From Roseibium sediminis (GTDB lineage Bacteria; Pseudomonadota; Alphaproteobacteria; Rhizobiales; Stappiaceae): a stretch of 54,101 nt of DNA. The DNA lies in NCBI RefSeq assembly GCF_008711325.1, contig NZ_VXDB01000027.1:1-54101 (forward strand), read 5' to 3'. How positions within the stretch are numbered: the stretch's first letter is position 1; every line of letters starts with the position of its first letter. The notes under the pieces were generated by a model. That model was not told where the DNA came from and did no database searches. It saw only the letters and a program-made list of their open reading frames with translations. This document shows positions 32,014-40,844 of this stretch, one piece after another. The position numbers and the translations under genes were made by a program.

Positions 32014-33326
32014 GCCCTCTTGTATCCGGACTGCTTGTCCTTCTTGCCCTGCTGGCCCTTTTGGGGATCGGCACACCGATCGCCTTTGCCCTTGGCTTTG
32101 TCTCCATCGCCGCGCTGATTATCGTCGATGGTCCCGGAAGTTTGTCCATTCTCGGCGAAAGCTTCTTTGGCGGGCTGGCGAATTTCGGACTTGTCTCGAT
32201 CCCGATGTTCATCCTCATGGGGGCGGCCGTTGCGTCTTCTCCTGCAGGAAAGGATCTTTACGAGGCGCTCGATCGCTGGCTGAACCGGGTTCCCGGTGGG
32301 CTGGTGCTGTCGAACCTTGGAGCCTGTTCCATCTTTTCCGCCTTGTCCGGATCATCGCCCGCCACCTGCGCCGCCATTGGCAAGATGGGCATTCCGGAAA
32401 TGACCAAGCGCGGTTATCCGAACGAGATCGCCGCCGGGTCCATTGCCGCAGGCGGAACGCTCGGCATTCTCATTCCCCCGTCGATCACCATGATTGTCTA
32501 TGGCATTGCGACGGAGACCTCGATCGGGCGACTTTTTCTGGCCGGACTGTTGCCGGGCGTGATGCTGACGATCCTGTTCATGGTCTGGACGGTGTATGAT
32601 TGCCGTCGCCGTGGCATTGGTCTTTCTGAAGTCACTCGCCGCTACTCCATGGCCGAACGGTTTGCAGCACTGCCTCGGATCCTTCCGTTCCTGGCGATCA
32701 TCGTCGCCATCCTGTTTGTACTGTACGGAGGAGTGGCCACGCCCTCCGAGGCCTCCGGTGTTGGTGCCCTGTTCTGCATTATTCTGGCAATCGTCATCTA
32801 CCGTATGTGGAGCGTGTCCAAGGTCACGGACATGTTCCGCGATACATTGAAGGAAAGCGTGATGATCATGATGATCATCGGGGCGTCCGAGCTGTTTTCC
32901 TTCACCCTGTCGTCCATGTTCATCACCCAGTCCATCGCTGAATGGATTGCCGCGCTGGATGTGAACCGCTGGGTTCTGATGGGTCTGATCAACGTCTTCC
33001 TGCTCTTTGCCGGGTTCTTCCTGCCGCCGGTTGCCGTGATCCTGATGACCGCTCCGATCCTGCTGCCGATCATCCTGCAGGCCGGTTTCGATCCCTACTG
33101 GTTCGCTGTCGTCCTGACCATCAACATGGAAATCGGCCTGATCACGCCGCCCGTTGGTCTCAACCTGTATGTCATCAACGGCATTGCGCCGCAGATCACT
33201 CTCGGTGAAATTCTGCGTGGGTCGATCCCATATGTCCTGTGCATGGTGGTGGGAATCGTGCTCCTGTGCCTGTTCCCGCAAATTGCGACGGGACTTCCGG
33301 AACTGATCATGGGTAGGGCCATATGA
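32010..33326 (+). CDS. matM: TRAP transporter large membrane subunit
   Basis: 438 aa, about twelve spans. DctM hallmarks: GIGTPIAFALGF, FGLVSIPMFILMGAAVASS, LSGSSPATCAAIGKMGIPEMTKRGYP and AAGGTLGILIPPSITMIVYG. It is the transport channel, driven by an ion gradient. Overlaps matQ (ATGA at 32010) and matA (ATGA at 33323), so the four genes are translationally coupled. Confidence 0.9.
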   Translation: MSPLVSGLLVLLALLALLGIGTPIAFALGFVSIAALIIVDGPGSLSILGESFFGGLANFGLVSIPMFILMGAAVASSPAGKDLYEALDRWLNRVPGGLVLSNLGACSIFSALSGSSPATCAAIGKMGIPEMTKRGYPNEIAAGSIAAGGTLGILIPPSITMIVYGIATETSIGRLFLAGLLPGVMLTILFMVWTVYDCRRRGIGLSEVTRRYSMAERFAALPRILPFLAIIVAILFVLYGGVATPSEASGVGALFCIILAIVIYRMWSVSKVTDMFRDTLKESVMIMMIIGASELFSFTLSSMFITQSIAEWIAALDVNRWVLMGLINVFLLFAGFFLPPVAVILMTAPILLPIILQAGFDPYWFAVVLTINMEIGLITPPVGLNLYVINGIAPQITLGEILRGSIPYVLCMVVGIVLLCLFPQIATGLPELIMGRAI

Positions 33327-34681
33327 ACACGAGCTTCTTCGGCGAGTTGCTGACGTCGATCACCGAACAGGGGCGGGCGCTGCTGGAAGCGCGGCTGAAC
33401 CGCTCGAGTGACGAGCCCCTGCTTGATCTCTGCGAGGCCTTGTTGTCAGGGCGCGGTGAAGCCTCCGGTGTCGCGATTGCCGAAGAGGTTCTGTGCGAAT
33501 ACAGGCGTCTGGGCAAGGGCGACAGGCTGGCCTTCTTCAAGGCCTTGCGAGAGCGGTTTGGTGTTGATGCCAAGGCGGTGGAAACCGCCATTGCCAGGCT
33601 GCAGGACAAGCCGAAGGACAGCGCGGCCCTGCGCCACCTGCATCAGGTGTCTGAGCCAAAGCGTCAGGAGCTGATCCGCCGTTTGAACCTTGCTCCCGGC
33701 GGAACGCGGGCCCTTGTCGACATTCGCTCCGATCTTCTGGACCTCTTGAAGGACAATCCCGAGCTGCGTGAAGTCGACCAGGATTTCGAACACCTGTTTT
33801 CCTCGTGGTTCAATCGGGGTTTTCTTGTCATGCGGCGGATCGACTGGTCGACCCCGGCCGCCATCCTCGAAAAGATCATCAAGTATGAGGCGGTACACGA
33901 GATCACCGGTTGGGATGACCTCAGGCGGCGGATCAGTCTGGAAGACCGACGCCTTTATGCGTTTTTCCATCCTGCGCTGGTGGATGATCTGCTGATATTT
34001 GTCGAAGTGGCGCTGACACGGGAAATCCCGTCTGCCATCGCGCCCATTCTGACCGAGGAGCGATCGGAACTTGCCGCCAGCGAGGCAACGACTGCCGTCT
34101 TTTACTCCATTTCCAATTGCCAAAAGGGGCTGCGGGGCATTTCCTTCGGCAATTTCCTGATCAAGCAGGTGGTGGAGGAACTGCGCCGGGAACTTCCGGC
34201 GCTGAAGACCTTTGTAACCCTGTCGCCGGTCCCCGGTTTTGCGCGCTGGCTGAAAAAGGAACTGTCCGACGTCAAGTCCCCGATTGCAGCGCATCTGGAT
34301 GAGGTGGATCGTGGCCTGCTTGCCAGCGATGATTGGGCCGGAAATCCCGATGCCGAAAGGCAACTGGAACATGCGCTGGTTCCCCTTTGTGCGCACTATC
34401 TGGCGCGGGGCAAGGATGGCAAGGGCCGGACCCTTGATCCGGTCGCCCGGTTCCACATTGGAAACGGCGCGCGGCTGGAGCGTGTGAACTGGCTCGGCGA
34501 CCGCTCGAGAAACGGCCTGTCACAGGCCCATGGCCTGATGGTCAACTACCTTTACGACCTGCGCTATATCGAGAAAAATCACGAATCATATGCTGCGACC
34601 GGAGAGGTCGCCGCCAGCAGTGCCGTGTTGAAACTGGCGCGCTCCGTGCCCGAACCCAAACCTGTCCTTGCCGCGAGTTGA
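33323..34681 (+). CDS. matA: Malonyl-CoA decarboxylase
   Basis: 452 aa, cytoplasmic. N-terminal helical domain to about residue 120 (RRLGKGDRLAFFKALRERFGVD), then the GNAT-like catalytic domain: RRISLEDRRLYAFFHPALVDDLLIFVEVALTREIPSAI, ISNCQKGLRGISFGNFLIKQVVEELRRELP and FVTLSPVPGFARWL. It turns malonyl-CoA into acetyl-CoA and CO2. Third coupled overlap in the operon. The C-terminal NWLGDRSRNGLSQAHGLMVNYLYDL is also characteristic. Confidence 0.92.
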   Translation: MNTSFFGELLTSITEQGRALLEARLNRSSDEPLLDLCEALLSGRGEASGVAIAEEVLCEYRRLGKGDRLAFFKALRERFGVDAKAVETAIARLQDKPKDSAALRHLHQVSEPKRQELIRRLNLAPGGTRALVDIRSDLLDLLKDNPELREVDQDFEHLFSSWFNRGFLVMRRIDWSTPAAILEKIIKYEAVHEITGWDDLRRRISLEDRRLYAFFHPALVDDLLIFVEVALTREIPSAIAPILTEERSELAASEATTAVFYSISNCQKGLRGISFGNFLIKQVVEELRRELPALKTFVTLSPVPGFARWLKKELSDVKSPIAAHLDEVDRGLLASDDWAGNPDAERQLEHALVPLCAHYLARGKDGKGRTLDPVARFHIGNGARLERVNWLGDRSRNGLSQAHGLMVNYLYDLRYIEKNHESYAATGEVAASSAVLKLARSVPEPKPVLAAS

Positions 34682-34684
34682 TTG

Positions 34685-36199
34685 ATGTCCAACCATTTGT
34701 TTGCAGAAATCCGGTCCCGCATCGCCGATCCGTCGAAAACCTTTCTGGAAACCGAAGCGGGTCGAGCGATCAGCTTTGCGGACATGCTGGCCTTGTCGGC
34801 CCAATATGCCAATGCGCTGACCGGATTGGGCGTTCAGGCTGGTGACCGGGTCGCCGTGCAGGTGGAAAAAACGCCGGAAGCCCTGATGCTGTATCTGGGA
34901 ACCGTGCGGGCAGGGGCCGTGTTTCTGCCGCTCAACACGGCTTACACTGCCGCCGAGATCGATTATTTTGTCAGCGACGCGGAGCCTGCCGTATTGGTCT
35001 GCGATCCGGGCAAACAGGATGCGCTTCAGGCAACGGCAGACAAGGTTGGCGCGAAGCTTCAAACGCTGGATGCCAGCGGGCAGGGGAGTTTGAGCACACT
35101 TGCCGGGAACGCAGCAGCCGAGTTCGAAGACGTCGCCCGCCTTGATGATGACCTTGCCGCCATTCTCTATACGTCCGGCACCACAGGTCGCTCCAAAGGG
35201 GCCATGCTCAGCCACGAGAACCTTGCTTCCAACGCACGAACACTGGTCGAGTATTGGCGCTTTACTGCCGATGATGTGCTGCTGCATGCCCTGCCGATTT
35301 TCCACACGCACGGTCTGTTCGTGGCAACCAACGTGACGCTCTTTGCCGGCGGCTCGATGCTGTTCCTGCCGAAATTCGATCTTGATGCCGTCTTGCGCCT
35401 TCTGCCGCGCGCCAGCAGCATGATGGGGGTGCCAACATTCTACACCCGCCTGCTGGGGGCAGAGGCCTTCACCCGCGATCTGGTCAAGCATATGCGTCTG
35501 TTCATTTCCGGTTCGGCGCCATTGTCGGCTGAAACGCACAAGGAGTTTTCCGAGCGCACCGGCCACGCCATCCTGGAACGCTATGGCATGACCGAAACGA
35601 ACATGAACACGTCCAATCCCTATGAGGGCGAACGGCGGGCGGGCACTGTCGGGCATCACCTGCCGGGCGTCGGGCTGCGCATTGCCGATCCGGTCACGGG
35701 CCGGGAAGTGCCGGATGGCGATGTCGGTATCATCGAGGTGAAGGGACCGAACGTCTTTCAGGGATACTGGCGCATGCCGGAAAAGACAGCCGAGGAGTTC
35801 CGGGCGGACGGCTTTTTCATCACCGGCGATATGGGACGCATCGACGAGAAGGGCTATGTCCAGATCGTTGGACGCTCCAAGGACCTGATCATTTCCGGTG
35901 GCTTCAACATCTATCCCGCAGAAGTGGAGACCGCCATTGACGAAATTCAGGGCGTGGCGGAAAGCGCGGTCATTGGCGTTCCGCATCCCGATTTCGGCGA
36001 AGGGGTCGTGGCCGTGATTGCCTGCCGTGCAGGCAGTGCGCTCAGTGAGGACGAGGTGATTGCCGAGCTGAAGGACAAGCTCGCCCGTTTCAAACAGCCC
36101 AAAAAGGTTGTTTTCCTCGATGCCCTGCCGCGCAACACCATGGGCAAGATCCAGAAAGTGGCGCTCAGAGAGACCTACAAGGACGCCCTGGCCGGATAA
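34685..36199 (+). CDS. matB: Malonate-CoA ligase (malonyl-CoA synthetase)
   Basis: 504 aa of the ANL adenylate-forming superfamily: ILYTSGTTGRSKGAMLSHENL, YGMTETNMNTSNPYEGERRAGTVG, TGDMGRIDEKGYVQIVGRSKDLI, ISGGFNIYPAEVE, and C-terminal LPRNTMGKIQK with the acylation Lys. The MTETNMNTSNPY block is the malonate-specific pocket of MatB. It forms malonyl-CoA from malonate, ATP and CoA and feeds MatA. ATG 34685 starts three bases after the matA stop. Confidence 0.92.
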   Translation: MSNHLFAEIRSRIADPSKTFLETEAGRAISFADMLALSAQYANALTGLGVQAGDRVAVQVEKTPEALMLYLGTVRAGAVFLPLNTAYTAAEIDYFVSDAEPAVLVCDPGKQDALQATADKVGAKLQTLDASGQGSLSTLAGNAAAEFEDVARLDDDLAAILYTSGTTGRSKGAMLSHENLASNARTLVEYWRFTADDVLLHALPIFHTHGLFVATNVTLFAGGSMLFLPKFDLDAVLRLLPRASSMMGVPTFYTRLLGAEAFTRDLVKHMRLFISGSAPLSAETHKEFSERTGHAILERYGMTETNMNTSNPYEGERRAGTVGHHLPGVGLRIADPVTGREVPDGDVGIIEVKGPNVFQGYWRMPEKTAEEFRADGFFITGDMGRIDEKGYVQIVGRSKDLIISGGFNIYPAEVETAIDEIQGVAESAVIGVPHPDFGEGVVAVIACRAGSALSEDEVIAELKDKLARFKQPKKVVFLDALPRNTMGKIQKVALRETYKDALAG

Positions 36200-36214
36200 T
36201 CCGCATCGAACGAC

Positions 36215-36240
36215 CCTGTCGCGGTCACGACTGCGACAGG
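36215..36240. terminator. Hairpin between matB and the EamA gene
   Basis: CCTGTCGC at 36215-36222 pairs with GCGACAGG at 36233-36240. It spans the end of the convergent EamA coding region. No T-run, so it may end transcription weakly from either side. Confidence 0.45.
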
Positions 36241-37097
36241 AGGATGACGCCGCTGACGAGGACCGCGCAGCCGATCAGCCGCCAGAAGCCGACCTGCTCG
36301 CGCAGGATCAGCATCCCCATGAGAGCGCCGACCATCATGGAGGATTCACGCATGGGGGCGACAAGGCTCAGCGGGGCTCCGGTGGACAGGGCATAAAGCA
36401 CCAGAATGTAGGAGAGGGGTGAGAGAACACCCACTCCGATCGCGTGCCACCAATATCCGCGCATGGACTCAACCGCCCGGCGCGGATTGGCAAGCACCAG
36501 CGGCAACAACAGGAAGAAGCGCAGGAGATTGGAAAACCAGTCGAGGACCACCGGCGCAATGCCGAGCATTTTCACCGAATAGGCATCAACCACGGTATAG
36601 GTCGCGATAAGACCGCCGGTCAGCGTTCCCCAGCGCACCCCGGCCATGCCTTCTGGTTTGCGGAACGCGGTCAGGTTGCCTTGCGTGGCGATCAGGAGAA
36701 TGCCGGATACCACAAGGATCAGGCCGGCAATGCCGGTCAGGCTGGGCGATTCCTGAAGGATGATGAAGGCGCCGATTGTGGAGAGCATCGGGCCGGTGCC
36801 GCGGGCAATCGGGTAGACCACCGAAAGGTCGGCGACCCTGTATCCCCGTTGCAGGCAAAGGCTGTAGGCCAGATGGATCAGACCACTTGCGAGTACAAAG
36901 CCGACTGTTTCCATGGTCCAGGTAATGCTGTCGGTCACCAGCAGATAGATGACCCAGGGCGCATAGACGACACCGCAGACCAGATTGTAGGCAAAGACGA
37001 AAACAGCCCCGACATTGGCGGCCTTCTTGGCCATCAGGTTCCAGGACGCGTGAATAAGGGCTGCCAGAATAACGAGCAGCAGCGAGGTAACCGTCAT
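36225..37097 (-). CDS. EamA/DMT-family transporter
   Basis: 290 aa, ten spans in two EamA repeats: SLLLVILAALIHASWNLMAKKAANVGAVFVFAYN in the first and TYTVVDAYSVKMLGIAPVVLDWFSN in the second. Drug/metabolite transporters of this family export amino acids or other small molecules. ATG 37097 has AAGGAG six bases upstream; a TTG seven codons before is less likely. Substrate unknown. Confidence 0.85.
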   Translation of the reverse strand: MTVTSLLLVILAALIHASWNLMAKKAANVGAVFVFAYNLVCGVVYAPWVIYLLVTDSITWTMETVGFVLASGLIHLAYSLCLQRGYRVADLSVVYPIARGTGPMLSTIGAFIILQESPSLTGIAGLILVVSGILLIATQGNLTAFRKPEGMAGVRWGTLTGGLIATYTVVDAYSVKMLGIAPVVLDWFSNLLRFFLLLPLVLANPRRAVESMRGYWWHAIGVGVLSPLSYILVLYALSTGAPLSLVAPMRESSMMVGALMGMLILREQVGFWRLIGCAVLVSGVILLSQS

Positions 37098-37260
37098 TGA
37101 GATCTCCTTATACGCCAAGGCGTGGTTGATCTCGACGTCTCCTCCCCTGGGCTTTTATCCCTTGGGTGCAGCCGCAGAACTCCCGCGGTTTCTGCAACGC
37201 TCGGTCCAGCAAGTCCGGAAATCCCATCTGATCCGATCGGTTTTCCGTTGATGTGACCCC
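37098..37260 (-). other. Leader of the EamA gene with stem-forming sequence
   Basis: Read on the minus strand, GCAGAA...GTTCTGC forms a stem-loop near 37172-37194, followed by short G/C arms and a GGGGAGGAG box. A folded leader is possible. I could not match it to a known riboswitch class, and no leader peptide start follows the box. Confidence 0.3.
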
Positions 37261-37355
37261 GGAACCCTAGTTGCCACTCAGTCGAATGTTAGCAGTCTAA
37301 TTAGTCAAATCGGCTCGCCGCAAGGCCAAACTTCCCTAAAGGCGACATGTAGTCG

Positions 37356-37757
37356 TCACTGTCCGGGCCAGGTGAGCTCAACCCGAATGCCGCCCGGTTC
37401 GCGAAACATCATGTGTTTGCGCGGGCCACGTCCCATAAGCTCCGGCATGAAGTCCACGACAACGCCCGGCCAGCTGGAAATGCGCTGTGCAAGCGTGTTC
37501 AGATCAGTCTCGGTATCAACCGTCAGAGCCAGATGGTGCAGGCCGACATTTGCCCGGCGGTCAAATCCGTTGATTGGAGCGCTGTGGTCTACCTGCCAGA
37601 GCGTCAGGCGCAGGCTCCCATCGGTAATCGAATTGCGCGGGTAGCTGTCATCTCGCGCCGTTTCTTCCCAGTTCAGGACCGTAACGAAGAACTCTGTCGT
37701 TGCATCAAGGTTCATTACGGAAAGTCCAAGATGATTAAGTCCCGAAGTTTCGGCCAT
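37356..37757 (-). CDS. VOC (glyoxalase/dioxygenase-like) protein
   Basis: 133 aa. LNHLGLSVMNLDATTEFFVTVLNWEETARDD opens the first beta-alpha-beta repeat and NVGLHHLALTVDTETDLNTLAQRI the second; FREPGGIRVELTW supplies the final Glu ligand. His near residue 9, His near 75 and the last Glu form the expected metal set. Substrate cannot be read. Confidence 0.82.
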   Translation of the reverse strand: MAETSGLNHLGLSVMNLDATTEFFVTVLNWEETARDDSYPRNSITDGSLRLTLWQVDHSAPINGFDRRANVGLHHLALTVDTETDLNTLAQRISSWPGVVVDFMPELMGRGPRKHMMFREPGGIRVELTWPGQ

Positions 37758-38086
37758 TTGTCTGTCTCAAAATGAATGAAGGGGCGAGGCCCATGGAAAG
37801 GTGCCTTTAGGGCATATCCATTGGTCTGCGTATTGTCCAGCCTGCACCATGGGCATATCAGTCATTCTTGGGGCAAGGGCCTGAGGGTTAAAAATCTCGA
37901 AGAAAAGTATCTTGAAATAAAGATAAATGAACCTTATCTGCATTTCACCGCGTTCGTTCAAAGCGTTGCCAGGCGAAGTGGACACCGGTTCGCCGTTAGG
38001 AAACGCGACAAATCAAGTATTTTGAGCGCGTCGAGTGATTCAGTAAAAACGAGACGTGCTCCAGTGTGCATTCAGGAGGAAATGTT
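37758..38086. other. Divergent promoter region, VOC and nitroreductase genes
   Basis: 329 bp, AT-richer than its surroundings, with no convincing gene or clear operator. Promoters for both flanking genes should lie here. An AGGAGG at 38074-38079 belongs to the nitroreductase gene. Confidence 0.5.
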
Positions 38087-38695
38087 ATGACCCATCAACC
38101 TGATCAATCGTCCTTGCGCCGCACGGATCATGCCGTTGATTCCGTTTTTGTAAGCCGGTGGTCGCCTCGGTCTTTTGTGCCGCAGGACATGCCGGAAGAG
38201 GATTTGCTGACCATTTTTGAAGCGGCTCGTTGGGCTCCGTCAGCTTACAATGTCCAGCCGTGGCGGTTCGTCTACGCCCGCCGGTCTGATGCACATTTTC
38301 AAAAATTCATCGACCTCCTGATGCCCTTCAACAGGACGTGGGCACATACGGCTTCGGCTCTGGTCTTCATCGTCTCCGACACGATCATGCCGGGAAGCGG
38401 CGATCGCCCGGATCAACCGTCGGCCTATCATACGCTCGATACCGGGTCGGCGTGGGGCAGTGCGGCCTTGCAGGCAACCATGCTTGGTTACCACACCCAT
38501 GGCATGGCGGTGACAGAAACCGAAATGATCCGCGAGGTCTTGAATGTGCCGGACCGGTTCAAGATTGAAATGGCCTTTGCTGTAGGTAAGCTTGGCGACC
38601 CGAATGCCCTTGCCGATGGTTTGCGCGACCGTGAAAAACCAAGTCCGCGCAGACCTCTGTCGGAAACCGCCTGGAATGGCAGCTTCAAGGGGTAG
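38087..38695 (+). CDS. Nitroreductase-family flavoprotein
   Basis: 202 aa from ATG 38087 with AGGAGG seven bases before. VFVSRWSPRSFVPQDMPEEDLLTIFEAARWAPSAYNVQPWRFVYARR is the N-terminal FMN-binding signature, and SAWGSAALQATMLGYHTHGM and VPDRFKIEMAFAVGKLGDP complete the fold. These NAD(P)H-dependent FMN dimers reduce nitro or quinone compounds. Physiological substrate unknown. Confidence 0.88.
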   Translation: MTHQPDQSSLRRTDHAVDSVFVSRWSPRSFVPQDMPEEDLLTIFEAARWAPSAYNVQPWRFVYARRSDAHFQKFIDLLMPFNRTWAHTASALVFIVSDTIMPGSGDRPDQPSAYHTLDTGSAWGSAALQATMLGYHTHGMAVTETEMIREVLNVPDRFKIEMAFAVGKLGDPNALADGLRDREKPSPRRPLSETAWNGSFKG

Positions 38696-38778
38696 TTGCT
38701 TCGAGATCGCGTCATGATGGAGGATTGGATTTTTTCAACCTGTGACAATCGGCGCCTGTGATACTGGGAGGGGGCGTA

Positions 38779-38923
38779 CTAGGCTGTGAGGACGAATTGG
38801 CGGCGCCCAATACCAAGGCAAATCCGGCTCGGCGATGCACCACATCGCCCGCGTCGGCTCGGCCTGATCTTGAACGCTGAATTTCCCGGCGAAATACATC
38901 GCCAATTCGTCCACACAGCCTAG
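38779..38923. mobile_element. MITE-like element with 24-bp inverted ends
   Basis: CTAGGCTGTGAGGACGAATT plus four bases at 38779-38802 matches the reverse complement of 38900-38923 at 23 of 24 positions. The 145-bp unit has no coding capacity. TA stands immediately outside GGCTGTG on both sides, consistent with a 2-bp target duplication. It looks like a non-autonomous relic of an insertion sequence; no transposase is in the window. Confidence 0.6.
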
Positions 38924-38952
38924 CCAGAAGTGAACCGTAATCGAGGTGCCTC

Positions 38953-39480
38953 ATGGCCGTAACTGCATCGCTCCCGTCTCACAGTCTCCTGAACACCTAT
39001 CGCTGGAACAGCGACTACCTTGATGTTTTCGCTGTTTCCCTTTCCGGGAGATCGGATTTGCAGACGGCAGACATTCGGGAATTGGCCACTTTGGTGCTGA
39101 CAGCGGACCTTCCCTGGGTTCGGCGCATGATGAACCTGCGGGATGCAATTGCTCGACCCTTCGGACTCAAGACGGGTATCGATCTGGCCGCTCGTTCAGC
39201 GCAAACGCACTGGTCCCAACTCGGCGTCGGGGACCGCATCGGTTTCTTCAGGATTTATGATGTTGACGCGGGTGAAATTATCCTTGGAGAGGATGACTGG
39301 CATCAGGATTTCCGGGTTTCAATTCTAAGGGAAAACGCATCGGGCGAACCGCGCGTTCTTGCCGCCACATGCTGCCGGCGCCACAACATCGCCGGCCATC
39401 TCTATCTCGCGCTCATCTTGCCGTTCCACAAGCGGATCGTATCGGCATTTCTGAACCAGGCCGTTGCTGAAACAACCTAA
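38953..39480 (+). CDS. DUF2867-domain protein
   Basis: 175 aa. YLDVFAVSLSG, PWVRRMMNLRDAIARPFGLKTGID, GDRIGFFRIYDVDAGEIILGEDDWHQDFRVSIL and LILPFHKRIVSAFLNQ together match the DUF2867 pattern. It lacks a signal peptide. The fold is thought START-like, so lipid or small-ligand binding is possible, but function is unknown. Confidence 0.75.
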   Translation: MAVTASLPSHSLLNTYRWNSDYLDVFAVSLSGRSDLQTADIRELATLVLTADLPWVRRMMNLRDAIARPFGLKTGIDLAARSAQTHWSQLGVGDRIGFFRIYDVDAGEIILGEDDWHQDFRVSILRENASGEPRVLAATCCRRHNIAGHLYLALILPFHKRIVSAFLNQAVAETT

Positions 39481-39626
39481 ATGGCAAGACCCCGTCTTTT
39501 GGCTCCGGTCCGCTTTGACCGCCGTGCTGCCAGGTAAGCTGGAACGAGTCGCCGCAGGCCGTTCAGGCAGCATAATGCTGTCGCGCAACCACGGCCGGTC
39601 AGGGGGAAAGGCTTTCGGTTACTTGT

Positions 39627-40292
39627 TCAAGCATTCGGGATCATAAGATGTCCCAGCTTCCGCCAAACACGTGCACCGCTGATTGAGCGAATTGTTTGCT
39701 GCGAGCCAGCCGGCAGGCGCAGCCATGTTCCGGAAGGGTAGCTGCTCTCCTCGTCCTGAAAACGGCCTTCCAGAACGAGATACTCCGCACCACCGGAAAG
39801 AGTTTGGGTGGCAAATGAGCAACCGGGTTCCCAATCCAGCATTGAAACCGTTTCCCGGCTGTCAGCGAAGAGGGGGAGGACCTTTTCGCCGATGCGCCCT
39901 ATTTGCCACCCTATTGGGTCTTCAGTATCCACGTGCACTTGTTGTTTGTACTTTGGATGTGTCCGGTGACGCTTGACCATGATAATCGCCCCCGGAGTAC
40001 TGCTGGAAATGAACTCCGATCCCGGAGGATTGCGGACATACATTCCCTTTTGAAAGTCGCCTCTTTCGTCACTATAGACACCATCGAGAACGAGGAATTC
40101 CTCGCTCATGTCATGCGTCTCTGTCACAAATCGGCTCCCCGGTGCAAATCTGACGAGGCTTGTTGCCCGTTCGGTCTCTCGATCATCGCTTTCCAATAAC
40201 TGGCTTTCCACACCGGACATTGGGGATGGGACCCAGTCCTGGGAGATGGTGTTGACTACAGCTCTTTTTGTCAGGTCAGCATGAATTTGCAC
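39627..40292 (-). CDS. Double-cupin protein, ChrR-like
   Basis: 221 aa from GTG 40292. Two cupin repeats: RFAPGSRFVTETHDMSEEFLVLDGVYSDERGDFQKGMYVRNPPGSEF and DWEPGCSFATQTLSGGAEYLVLEGRFQDEESSYPSGTWLRLPAGS. This is the pattern of the ChrR cupin module. The zinc-binding anti-sigma part of ChrR is absent and no sigma factor gene is near, so it is a stand-alone bicupin, perhaps stress-related. The second repeat lacks several usual His ligands. Confidence 0.72.
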   Translation of the reverse strand: MQIHADLTKRAVVNTISQDWVPSPMSGVESQLLESDDRETERATSLVRFAPGSRFVTETHDMSEEFLVLDGVYSDERGDFQKGMYVRNPPGSEFISSSTPGAIIMVKRHRTHPKYKQQVHVDTEDPIGWQIGRIGEKVLPLFADSRETVSMLDWEPGCSFATQTLSGGAEYLVLEGRFQDEESSYPSGTWLRLPAGSQQTIRSISGARVWRKLGHLMIPNA

Positions 40293-40844
40293 CGCATTAC
40301 TCCTGCACTGTTCGTTCTGTTACGCGAGGGCGCCACCCCTCAGAAGCTCATTTTTGAGCAAAATTCGTATCCAGCTCTTCAGTACAGGAGCAACATTGAA
40401 GCAATTCACCGAGCCGCGGGAGTAATTGTTTATTAAGTTTCGGTAAAGTGCGCCGGATAGAGCAGAGTTCAACAATTGATATATTATGGAAATTACGGAT
40501 GACCGATTGACTGCTTACCCGTCAGGAATCCCGGCAAACGCTCGAAACTTCAGTAAAAATACTTACTTTCATGTGGTTTTGAAATGAAACCGGACCCGTG
40601 ACCGGAATTTGGCCGATTTTCGAAAAACAATGTTATGGGAGGGGGGAATTTACCAGAGGTAACAGGGGTTAACTCTCGCAAAATCGTGCAATCACCGGGA
40701 TTTGGCCCCTGTTCTGCCCTTTGGAAATCGGGGGTACCGGCAATCCCGCCTTTGCTTTAGGGCGGGAATCGTGCTGAGTGGCGGAACCAATCGAAACTTG
40801 TATGGGAAAATGGACAAGCCGCTTTGGCTGGGCCGGGAAGACGC
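40293..40844. other. 552-bp intergenic region
   Basis: No supportable protein gene. It is AT-rich in the first 330 bases. ACCGGAATTTGGCC and ACCGGGATTTGGCC occur about 95 bp apart (near 40600 and 40697) and CCCGCC...GGCGGG forms a hairpin near 40746-40767 without a T-run. Promoters of both divergent genes should lie here. Confidence 0.4.

Noticed and set aside
34586..35986. Minus-strand frame antisense to matB
   Set aside because: matB has all ANL motifs on the plus strand; the antisense product resembles nothing.
40746..40767. CCCGCC...GGCGGG hairpin as a terminator
   Set aside because: No T-run on either strand and no gene ends just before it.
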